A stretch of 6,460 nucleotides of DNA from Bacteroidaceae bacterium (GTDB taxonomy: Bacteria > Bacteroidota > Bacteroidia > Bacteroidales > Bacteroidaceae): NCBI GenBank assembly GCA_017557475.1, contig JAFYYO010000119.1, positions 1 to 6,460 of the forward strand, written 5' to 3'. The notes beneath the pieces are model-generated. The model did no database searches. It saw only the letters and a program-made list of their open reading frames with translations, and was not told the DNA's origin. The translations under genes and the position numbers were made by a program. Below, piece by piece: positions 1 to 4,779 of this stretch (position 1 is the stretch's first letter; each line of letters begins with the position of its first letter).

Positions 1-500
1 AGTCGCTTTTCCAAGTGCCAGAGCCTACGAGGAGCACCTGTAACGAGGCATTTGTGCTGGGCTTCTGTGATGGTTTTGGCGAAGTCGTTCGTCTCTATCA
101 AAGGCATTTTGTTGGCTCGGGAAATATAGTTCGAACGCTCGTCTGGTTTGCCCTGAATGACGATGCAATTCCCTTTGTAGCCGTGGATGCGAAAGTCGCT
201 TCCAACGGCCTTTACAAGCTCGGGAATGAGAGAAAGCGGAATGGCTTGTTCCTTGATGGCTTTGCTCTTGGCACAATCCCAAACGAGGCTCCCGTTAAAA
301 GAAATGATATAGCCTTGATGCTTTTGCATCTCGAGCTGCTCGGCAAAGGGAAGAATGCTGTAAAGCGGTCGTCCACTCGCAAGAATAATGGTAAGTCCGC
401 GCTCCTGAGCCTCAATGAGAACTTGCCGAGAATAAGGCGTAATCGTCTTCTCAGTGGTAAGCAAAGTGCCATCAAGGTCAGTAGCAAGGAAACGGATCAT
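1..500 (-). CDS. Cof-type HAD-superfamily (class IIB) phosphatase, C-terminus cut off by window edge
   Basis: Reading from the ATG at 500, the frame stays open to base 1, giving 166 codons of a protein that continues outside the window. The N-terminus reads MIRFLATDLDGTLL, the HAD motif I, with nucleophile Asp8 and acid/base Asp10. Motif II is ILASGRP with Ser42. It is followed by YIISFNGSLV, which is typical of Cof/YidA-like sugar-phosphate or nucleotide phosphatases, where the C2 cap begins. The last visible part, KCLVTGAPRRLWHLEKR, fits the cap-domain region of these proteins. Motif III Lys and motif IV (GDxxND) would lie outside the window. Family members are Mg2+-dependent cytoplasmic phosphatases with broad substrates, and the substrate cannot be told from sequence. 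The start overlaps the FHA stop as ATGA (500-497), implying translational coupling. Family call is firm; substrate is unknown. Confidence 0.92.
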   Translation of the reverse strand, partial: MIRFLATDLDGTLLTTEKTITPYSRQVLIEAQERGLTIILASGRPLYSILPFAEQLEMQKHQGYIISFNGSLVWDCAKSKAIKEQAIPLSLIPELVKAVGSDFRIHGYKGNCIVIQGKPDERSNYISRANKMPLIETNDFAKTITEAQHKCLVTGAPRRLWHLEKR

Positions 501-1051
501 TCGTCTTCGCTAAGTTTAAGGATGAGCGTTGTGGCGCCAATTGTAATGATGGAAGCGTCTTGGAGGCGGATACGGTCTTGGTCGCGAAGGATGTCGTTCA
601 TGTAGAAAGTGCCCGTTCCAGAAGGCGCATCACGAAGAATATACTGCAGTTGGCCATTCCTTCCTCGCTGCACTCGAATGATGCAATGGCGGGTATCTAC
701 ACTCGGATCAACAGTCTCGATAGGCTTGTTGATGTTCGTTCCTTGCACGAAGCGACCAAAGACATTGTCGCCCATCTCAAGCGGAATCTCCTGACGATAG
801 TGGAAAGCATTTTCGACGACGATGATAGACCCAAGCCTCTCCAGGCCCCCTAAAGCCTCCTCTAAATCTCCCCCTGAAGGGAGAGACTTTAAGCCCTTTC
901 CTTCAGGAGAGGGTTTGGGAGAGGCTGGAAGCTGTATTGCGAACTGCTTCTTGCATTCGCTGCAAACAAAGACGAGACGTTGGCCTGGTTGGTAGCGCGT
1001 CTCGTCGAATATCGTGTAGCTGTTGCATTTAGGGCAACGAACTTTCTTCAT
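497..1051 (-). CDS. Zinc-ribbon plus FHA domain protein
   Basis: A 184-residue soluble protein with no signal peptide or membrane segment. Residues 1-40 form an MJ0042-like zinc ribbon with two Cys pairs: CPKC (Cys6, Cys9) and CSEC (Cys30, Cys33). Residues about 88-180 are an FHA (phosphothreonine-binding) domain. It has the FGR turn with Arg100, a TRH motif (120-122) where many FHA domains have SRRH, and DAPSGTGTFYMND (141-153), equivalent to the usual D.xS.NGT.xN segment. Residues about 43-66, between the domains, are Pro/Gly/Lys-rich and encoded by an imperfect palindromic element, so the linker may be an insertion. The gene follows HU/SPOR by 49 nt of short repeats and overlaps the HAD gene by 4 nt. 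FHA domains usually bind partners phosphorylated by Ser/Thr kinases; no kinase or phosphatase of that type is in view, so the partner is unknown. No Shine-Dalgarno precedes the start. Confidence 0.88.
   Translation of the reverse strand: MKKVRCPKCNSYTIFDETRYQPGQRLVFVCSECKKQFAIQLPASPKPSPEGKGLKSLPSGGDLEEALGGLERLGSIIVVENAFHYRQEIPLEMGDNVFGRFVQGTNINKPIETVDPSVDTRHCIIRVQRGRNGQLQYILRDAPSGTGTFYMNDILRDQDRIRLQDASIITIGATTLILKLSEDE
855..925. repeat. 71-bp imperfect palindromic (REP-like) element inside the FHA gene
   Basis: Two 26-nt arms (855-880 and 900-925) are inverted copies matching at 19 of 26 positions. All seven mismatches are C/T transitions, and the ends are GCCTC and GAGGC. The symmetry continues weakly through the 19-nt spacer to the centre CTTTAAG (887-893). 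Two further GC-rich blocks, GGCCCCCTAAAG, lie just to the left (844-855). The element is translated in frame as residues about 43-66 of the FHA protein (minus strand, SPKPSPEGKGLKSLPSG and following). It falls exactly between the zinc ribbon and the FHA domain. From memory, similar GC-rich palindromes recur in Bacteroidetes genomes; the copy number in this genome cannot be checked here. Confidence 0.75.
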
Positions 1052-1091
1052 TTGACAATCTTACAATTTGACAATTTGACAATTTGACGAT
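1052..1091. repeat. Five tandem 8-bp repeats (TTGACAAT) between HU/SPOR and FHA genes
   Basis: Five head-to-tail octamers occupy the intergenic gap: TTGACAAT (1052-1059), CTTACAAT (1060-1067), TTGACAAT (1068-1075), TTGACAAT (1076-1083) and TTGACGAT (1084-1091). On the coding strand the unit is ATTGTCAA, and the last copy abuts the FHA start codon. The array therefore takes the place of a normal leader and ribosome-binding region. It could vary in copy number by slippage and so change spacing to the upstream stop codon, but no such variation can be seen in one sequence. Confidence 0.85.
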
Positions 1092-1100
1092 TTAAGGGAA

Positions 1101-2090
1101 CTATTCAAGGCGCTTTACTTCGCCTTTCAGTCGAAGGGGCCAAGCTTGAGCGAAGTCTTTGCAATCGGCCTTGCACTCGTGAATCTTCTCGTAAGCTTCG
1201 TCTTCCGACTCAAAGCCAGGAATGATGACGCGAACCATTGTGCCGACCTTGCAAGCATGAGCATTATAGCCCTGTTCCTGAAGCTCCTTCGCATAATTGA
1301 GAGCCCGAGTCTCGCTAATTGCACTCGCAAGAACGATAGCGAAAGGAGACCCCCCAGCCCCCTTTAGGGGGAGCACTTCGACTTTTGGCTCTGCCTTAAC
1401 AACTGGCTCTGCTTGAATTGCTTCGGGTTGAGGAGTGGTTATCTTCGGAGCAAAGAAGATTGATGCTTTTTGACCGATTTCTGAGATGGTGTTCTCGATT
1501 GGGGATGCGAAAGCGAAGAACAGCGCAATTGATGCCGCAACAGCAGTTGTGTAGTTGAAAGCCTTGCGATTGATGCGAATGGTAATCGTGTCGTGATCGG
1601 CTTGGATGCTGGTCAGCTTTACCTTCTTCGCAGCCTGTCTCTTGGCTCTTTGCTGACGAACCTCATGGCTCAGCTTTGCAAAAGGAACTGCATCGAGTCC
1701 GTAATAGGCAGGCGAAGCAATGCCCGATTGCTGAGGCATGAAGCAAATCTCGCCATTTTCAGGGTCACGAAGCAGATAGCCCATACTGCCAAAGGAGAGA
1801 GTGCCCTCTTCATCGAGCATCTGAACAAGTTCGTCGACATACTGCACACACATCATGCGTGCATCCTGACGGGAAAGATTGTGCAACTTGGAGAATGAAC
1901 CGACGAAATCCTCGCCTTCTTCCTGTTCATTCCACTCGAAAGATACGGTTCTGTAAGGAGGCAGGAAGATGCCTTCCTCATCAATCCGACGGCTGCTCAT
2001 CTCCTTGCTGGTGAAGGTTCCAAGCTGCGGAACACTCACTTGCGTTTGATGGAGGAGCAGATATTCAATATGTGTTGAAAGTTCTATCAT
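1101..2090 (-). CDS. Inner-membrane protein with HU-CCDC81-like N-terminal domains and C-terminal SPOR domain
   Basis: The ATG at 2090 is preferred (329 residues, starting MIELSTHIEYLL). An in-frame ATG at 2138 would place the promoter -33 and -7 boxes inside the coding region. Residues 1-130 resemble the paired prokaryotic HU-CCDC81 domains: LLLHQTQVSVPQLGTF is the typical opening, and LDEEGTLSFGSMGYLL starts the second half. A basic stretch (about 142-160, RQQRAKRQAAKKVK) precedes one membrane segment (about 179-198), so the N-terminus should be cytoplasmic. A Pro/Glu/Lys linker leads to a SPOR domain (about 247-321, starting PFAIVLAS), a fold that in other bacteria binds denuded septal peptidoglycan in the periplasm. 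The architecture suggests a cell-envelope or division role, but none is demonstrated. Residues about 240-249 (LPLKGAGGSP) come from a GC-rich palindrome. The gene probably heads an operon with FHA and HAD. Confidence 0.88.
   Translation of the reverse strand: MIELSTHIEYLLLHQTQVSVPQLGTFTSKEMSSRRIDEEGIFLPPYRTVSFEWNEQEEGEDFVGSFSKLHNLSRQDARMMCVQYVDELVQMLDEEGTLSFGSMGYLLRDPENGEICFMPQQSGIASPAYYGLDAVPFAKLSHEVRQQRAKRQAAKKVKLTSIQADHDTITIRINRKAFNYTTAVAASIALFFAFASPIENTISEIGQKASIFFAPKITTPQPEAIQAEPVVKAEPKVEVLPLKGAGGSPFAIVLASAISETRALNYAKELQEQGYNAHACKVGTMVRVIIPGFESEDEAYEKIHECKADCKDFAQAWPLRLKGEVKRLE
1350..1372. repeat. Short GC-rich hairpin element inside the HU/SPOR gene
   Basis: The perfect inverted repeat CCCCCTTTAGGGGG (1358-1371) is preceded by a second C-run (1350-1355), so the block reads as a C6-AG-C5-TTTA-G5 unit. 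Its base composition stands apart from the flanking coding sequence. It is translated in frame as LPLKGAGGSP, at the junction of the Pro/Glu linker and the SPOR domain. It shares the CCAG-C-run-T..AG core with the left border of the element in the FHA gene (842-855), suggesting the same repeat family. I read it as a short or truncated member. Confidence 0.65.
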
Positions 2091-2095
2091 GCCGA

Positions 2096-2127
2096 CAAAG
2101 GTACGACTTTCTCTCGAGAGCCGCAAA
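2096..2127 (-). promoter_or_regulatory. Bacteroidetes-type promoter for the HU/SPOR gene
   Basis: On the minus strand, TTTG (2127-2124) is followed after 20 nt by TACCTTTG (2103-2096). This matches the -33/-7 consensus TTTG and TAnnTTTG used by the Bacteroidetes primary sigma factor, at a good spacing. Only five bases separate the -7 box from the preferred ATG at 2090, so transcription should start almost at the start codon. The spacer holds a perfect 10-bp palindrome, CTCTCGAGAG (2111-2120). Confidence 0.8.
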
Positions 2128-2167
2128 CTTTTCGGCAAGAAGTTATCAACAATTTTAGAGGAAAACT

Positions 2168-2794
2168 TTAATCCTTTGTTTCCTTGGAATCCTTAATTTG
2201 CTCAGCCACTTCAGGTTTAACCTTGTAGCGCTTATTCAAACCTTTAACGATGTCGTTTGTGATGTTGTATTTGGGATTTGCAATAAGAAGGTTGTCTCCA
2301 GCCTTCACCATCACATAATCGTACTTCTTCGACTTGTTGTAACGCTTCAAGAAAGACTGAATGCTATCGCGAGCCTCTTCGTTGATGCGAGCCTGCTCCA
2401 TTGCGAACTCGTTCTGAAGGCGGTCCGCAAGCTCTGCGAGGTCGTTCTGTTCCTTTTGGATAGAGGCCTGAGCGCGCTCCACTTCGTCTCTGGTCGTGAA
2501 CTCGTTACTCTCGTACTTCTTCTGAACGGCAGCAGCATGATTTTCGAGGGCACGTTGCTTCTGGGCAAGCGTCTTCTGAATGTTGTTGCCCTTGCGGGTC
2601 AAAACCTCGCTATAGTCCTTGTAGAGCTGGTATTGGCTCATCAGCGTATCAAGCTCCACATAAGCAATCTTGAGTCCTGTAGCCTCTTCTTCTTGAGGAG
2701 TTTCCTTGGGTTGTTCCTCTTCTTTCTTAGTGTTGCAACTTGCGAAGAACACTATAGCAGCCACAAAGGCCATAAAGGTAAAATACTTCTTCAT
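2168..2794 (-). CDS. Skp/OmpH-like periplasmic chaperone family lipoprotein
   Basis: A 208-residue protein. Residues 1-20 are a lipoprotein signal peptide, MKKYFTFMAFVAAIVFFASC, with the lipobox ending at Cys20. An acidic Glu/Pro/Lys-rich tether (21-40) follows. GLKIAYVELDTLMSQY (40-55) is the usual opening strand of OmpH/Skp proteins. Residues about 58-155 are Gln/Glu/Lys/Ala-rich with heptad-like spacing, the long coiled-coil arms. KKYDYVMVKAGDNLLIANPKYNITNDIVKGLNKRY (156-190, quoted in two overlapping motifs by key residues YDYV, NPKYNIT and LNKRY) closes the body, again as in OmpH. Skp proteins hold unfolded outer-membrane proteins in the periplasm as trimers. Here the lipobox implies membrane anchoring, unlike the soluble E. 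coli protein. It has its own promoter and is separated from the HU/SPOR gene by 77 nt. Confidence 0.9.
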   Translation of the reverse strand: MKKYFTFMAFVAAIVFFASCNTKKEEEQPKETPQEEEATGLKIAYVELDTLMSQYQLYKDYSEVLTRKGNNIQKTLAQKQRALENHAAAVQKKYESNEFTTRDEVERAQASIQKEQNDLAELADRLQNEFAMEQARINEEARDSIQSFLKRYNKSKKYDYVMVKAGDNLLIANPKYNITNDIVKGLNKRYKVKPEVAEQIKDSKETKD

Positions 2795-2822
2795 AATGTT
2801 GTATTACATATTTATTTGAGCG

Positions 2823-2857
2823 CAAAGGTACGCATAAAATACCATACTGCAAGCAAA
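2823..2857 (-). promoter_or_regulatory. Bacteroidetes-type promoter for the Skp-like lipoprotein
   Basis: The minus strand has TACCTTTG (2830-2823), an exact TAnnTTTG -7 box. A TTTG (2857-2854) lies 23 nt upstream, which is long for the -33 box but tolerable. The predicted start near 2818 leaves an AT-rich leader of about 24 nt before the ATG at 2794, with no Shine-Dalgarno, as is usual in this phylum. Confidence 0.7.
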
Positions 2858-2889
2858 ATATGTCTTAATGAAACTTAAAAAAGTACAAT

Positions 2890-2909
2890 CTTAGCAGTTC
2901 TTAGCAGTA
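2890..2909. repeat. 10-bp direct repeat CTTAGCAGT(T/A)
   Basis: CTTAGCAGTT (2890-2899) is immediately followed by CTTAGCAGTA (2900-2909). The pair sits about 30 bp upstream of the -33 box of the Skp-like gene and just before the 22-bp array. Two exact-spaced copies may be an activator site or a remnant of a simple repeat; the sequence does not decide. Confidence 0.6.
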
Positions 2910-2915
2910 AAGTTG

Positions 2916-3025
2916 GCAAACTAAGCGTGTTATGATTGCAAACTAGGCGTGTTATGATTGCAAACTAGGCGTGTTATGATTGCAAACTAGGCGTGGCTAG
3001 TTGGCCAACTAGACGTGGTGTGGTT
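2916..3025. repeat. Tandem array of five 22-bp units
   Basis: Units start at 2916, 2938, 2960, 2982 and 3004, exactly in phase. Each of the first four begins GCAAACTA(A/G)GCGTG. Units 2 and 3 are identical and unit 1 differs by one base. Unit 4 keeps the first 14 bases and then diverges, and unit 5 matches at about 17 of 22. The array fills most of the 237-nt gap between the small membrane protein (ends 3032) and the Skp-like gene (starts 2794). A unit of 22 is not a multiple of three and no gene crosses it. The rest of the gap holds the 10-bp repeat and the Skp-like promoter. Confidence 0.92.
2997..3012. repeat. 16-bp perfect palindrome CTAGTTGGCCAACTAG
   Basis: Two perfectly complementary 8-bp halves without a spacer straddle units 4 and 5 of the 22-bp array, 20 bp past the stop of the small membrane protein gene. 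No T-run follows on either strand, so it is not an obvious intrinsic terminator. A dimeric protein-binding site is possible. Confidence 0.7.
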
Positions 3026-3031
3026 TGGAAC

Positions 3032-3250
3032 TTAACGAAGAGTCTTCTTTCGCTCCTCTGCATGTTTCCGTTCTCGACGCTCGAAAGCATCCATACTTTG
3101 AACACAATGTATGCCCCTATCTCGCATAGCTTTACTGCCGCCAATATGGGTGCTGCCGAACTTGCTACCAGGCTTCAGGAGCATCTTGATGCACAAAAAG
3201 AGGACAGATAAAGCAACAATTCCGAGGGTTATGAGTGCAAGTTTCAACAT
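3032..3250 (-). CDS. Small single-pass membrane protein, conserved-looking in Bacteroidetes
   Basis: The 72-residue reading from the ATG at 3250 is preferred. An in-frame ATG at 3280 overlaps the -7 box and would add a polar stretch before the hydrophobic segment. Residues 3-25 (LALITLGIVALSVLFLCIKML) form one transmembrane helix or uncleaved anchor. Then comes KPGSKFGSTHIGGSKAMRDRGIHCVQSMD (about 26-54, key residues G28, F31, H35, G37, M42, G46, C49), followed by a highly charged Arg/Lys/Glu tail (57-72). From memory, this pattern of helix, K.G.F..THVG.......GI.C....D and charged tail recurs in small hypothetical proteins of Bacteroidetes. No function is known to me. It is read away from pepD and has its own -7 box, so it appears to be a single-gene unit ahead of the 22-bp array. 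Confidence 0.72.
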   Translation of the reverse strand: MLKLALITLGIVALSVLFLCIKMLLKPGSKFGSTHIGGSKAMRDRGIHCVQSMDAFERRERKHAEERKKTLR

Positions 3251-3257
3251 AATTTCG

Positions 3258-3265
3258 TAACTTTG
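3258..3265 (+). promoter_or_regulatory. -7 promoter box for the pepD operon
   Basis: TAACTTTG is an exact TAnnTTTG match on the plus strand. Transcription would begin near 3270, giving a leader of roughly 55-60 nt before the pepD ATG at 3328. No clear TTTG is found at the -33 position (about 3233-3240), so the upstream half is weak or needs an activator. Confidence 0.6.
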
Positions 3266-3269
3266 GCTG

Positions 3270-3277
3270 CAAAGATA
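3270..3277 (-). promoter_or_regulatory. -7 promoter box for the small membrane protein gene
   Basis: The minus strand reads TATCTTTG (TAnnTTTG). The start would fall near 3263, about 13 nt before the ATG at 3250. A TTTG is missing at the expected -33 position. With the plus-strand box at 3258-3265 it forms a near-perfect inverted repeat around GCTG. Confidence 0.55.
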
Positions 3278-3290
3278 CAATAAAAAGCGG

Positions 3291-3310
3291 TAATTTATAG
3301 TTATAAATTA
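3291..3310. promoter_or_regulatory. 20-bp AT-rich dyad in the pepD leader (candidate operator)
   Basis: TAATTTATA (3291-3299) and TATAAATTA (3302-3310) are perfect inverted 9-bp arms around GT. The dyad ends 17 nt before the pepD start codon. It also lies where the -33 contact of the opposing small-gene promoter would be. A DNA-binding dimer here could affect both genes. As RNA the all-AU hairpin would be weak, so a DNA operator is the more natural reading. This is inference. Confidence 0.5.
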
Positions 3311-3327
3311 AGATAAATATAAGAAAT

Positions 3328-4779
3328 ATGGACAAAATAGCATTACAACCTCAGAGTGTGTTCAAGTGCTTTGCACAAGTAAACCAAATTCCTCGTCCTT
3401 CGAAGAAAGAAGAGAAGATGATTGAATTCCTGCTCGACTTCGGCAAGAAGTTGGGGCTCGATACTAAACGAGATGAGACAGGAAATGTTATCATTCGCAA
3501 GCCTGCAACTCCAGGAATGGAAGACCGTCAGACCATTGTTCTGCAGAGCCACATGGATATGGTGTGCGAGAAGAACAGGGACGTAGAGTTCGACTTCACC
3601 AAAGATGCCATTCAGACTTACATCGATGGCGAATGGATGAAGGCAAAAGGTACGACTCTTGGAGCTGATGATGGTATCGGAGTTGCGATGGAGATGGCAA
3701 TTCTGGAAGCTGACGACATCGAGCACGGCCCAATAGAATGCGTCTTTACTCGTGACGAAGAAACTGGTCTGACTGGTGCTGAAGGCATGAAGTCAGACTT
3801 TATGACTGGTCGTTTGCTCGTCAACCTCGATAGCGAGGACGAAGGAGAAATCTTTGTATCTTGTGCTGGAGGTTGCAGAACGCTTGCTCAATTCGACTAT
3901 ACAGAGGAATCTCTGCCTACAGGTTTCTTCGCTTTCTCGCTCTCTATCAAAGGTCTTACAGGCGGTCATAGTGGCGATGATATTGAGAAGAAGCGTGCAA
4001 ATGCAAATAAGCTTCTGGCTCGCTTCCTGTATAATTGTCAGAAGAAGTACGACCTTCGCTTGATTGATATTCAGGCTGGTGGACTCCACAATGCGATTCC
4101 TCGCGAAGCTTGGTGCTTGTGTGCCGTTCCTGCAAAGGACAAGGAGAGCATCACCGTCGATTGGAATCTATATCAGGCCGACGTTTGCGAGGAGTATAGC
4201 GTGACTGAAAAGACGATGGTCTTCACGCTCGAAAGTGCCGAAGGAGGCCCAGCTATCAAGAAGGAAGTGAGCAATAAACTCATCAAAGCTCTGCAAGCTG
4301 TCGATAATGGTGTTTTTGCTTATTGTCAAGACCTTCCTCTCATCGAGACCAGCAGCAACTTAGCAAGTATCCACAAAGTGCCTGAGACGAAGACCATCGA
4401 TGTGCTCAGCAGTCAGCGAAGCAGCATTTATAGTGCTCGCTTGAATATGGCGAATACCGTTGCCGCAGCCTTCGAACTTGCTGGAGCAAAGGTGGATATC
4501 GGCGAGGGTTATCCTGGCTGGAAGATGAATCCGAATAGCGAAATCCTTCGTATCGCCGTTGAGCAATACAAGAAGCTTTTCAAGAAGGAGCCCGTCGTTC
4601 GCGGAATTCATGCAGGACTTGAGTGCGGACTCTTCAGCGAGAAGTTCCCAGGAATGGATATGATAAGCATGGGCCCGACTCTGAGAGGCGTGCACAGTCC
4701 CGACGAGAAGCTGCTCATCCCTACAGTCCAAATGGTTTGGGACCACTTGCTCGCTATACTTAAGAACGCTCCTAAATGA
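3328..4779 (+). CDS. pepD: Cytosol non-specific (aminoacyl-histidine) dipeptidase, M20 family
   Basis: A 483-residue, full-length PepD-type (M20C) di-zinc peptidase that hydrolyses dipeptides such as Xaa-His in the cytoplasm; there is no signal peptide. All active-site positions are present: SHMDM gives zinc ligand His75 and catalytic Asp77; LGADDG gives bridging Asp114; TRDEETG gives general base Glu144 and ligand Glu145; NLDSED gives Asp168; RGVHSPDE gives His456. Each is exactly five lower than the numbers I recall for Vibrio PepD (80, 82, 119, 149, 150, 173, 461), so the spacing is conserved along the whole chain. GLTGGHSGDDI (209-219) marks the lid/dimerisation domain, and HAGLECG (428-434) is also a family motif. 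The ATG follows an AT-rich leader with no Shine-Dalgarno. The stop overlaps the next start (ATGA, 4776-4779), so it is the first gene of a coupled operon. Confidence 0.97.
   Translation: MDKIALQPQSVFKCFAQVNQIPRPSKKEEKMIEFLLDFGKKLGLDTKRDETGNVIIRKPATPGMEDRQTIVLQSHMDMVCEKNRDVEFDFTKDAIQTYIDGEWMKAKGTTLGADDGIGVAMEMAILEADDIEHGPIECVFTRDEETGLTGAEGMKSDFMTGRLLVNLDSEDEGEIFVSCAGGCRTLAQFDYTEESLPTGFFAFSLSIKGLTGGHSGDDIEKKRANANKLLARFLYNCQKKYDLRLIDIQAGGLHNAIPREAWCLCAVPAKDKESITVDWNLYQADVCEEYSVTEKTMVFTLESAEGGPAIKKEVSNKLIKALQAVDNGVFAYCQDLPLIETSSNLASIHKVPETKTIDVLSSQRSSIYSARLNMANTVAAAFELAGAKVDIGEGYPGWKMNPNSEILRIAVEQYKKLFKKEPVVRGIHAGLECGLFSEKFPGMDMISMGPTLRGVHSPDEKLLIPTVQMVWDHLLAILKNAPK

Noticed and set aside
15..605. 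Plus-strand open frame opposite the HAD and FHA genes
   Set aside because: The minus strand encodes a clear HAD phosphatase with motifs I and II there, and the plus frame has no family features.
1052..1091. Repeated TTGACA motifs that look like sigma70 -35 boxes on the plus strand
   Set aside because: They are simply the 8-bp repeat; this phylum uses TTTG/TAnnTTTG promoters, and no plus-strand gene follows.
1357..1372. CCCCCTTTAGGGGG hairpin as an intrinsic terminator
   Set aside because: It is inside the HU/SPOR coding region with no T-run, and the reading frame continues into a good SPOR domain.
2198..2878. Long plus-strand open frame antisense to the Skp-like gene
   Set aside because: It mirrors the coiled-coil lipoprotein gene, runs through that gene's promoter, and has no family resemblance.
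2916..2990. TAGTTTG in each array unit (minus strand) as repeated -7 promoter boxes
   Set aside because: The spacing between TA and TTTG is one base short of TAnnTTTG, and no matching -33 series is present.
2916..3025. 22-bp array as plasmid-type iterons or a replication origin
   Set aside because: No replication initiator, DnaA-box cluster or plasmid gene is present; the neighbours are chromosomal housekeeping genes.
2916..3025. 22-bp array as a CRISPR
   Set aside because: Units abut with no unique spacers and no cas genes are near.
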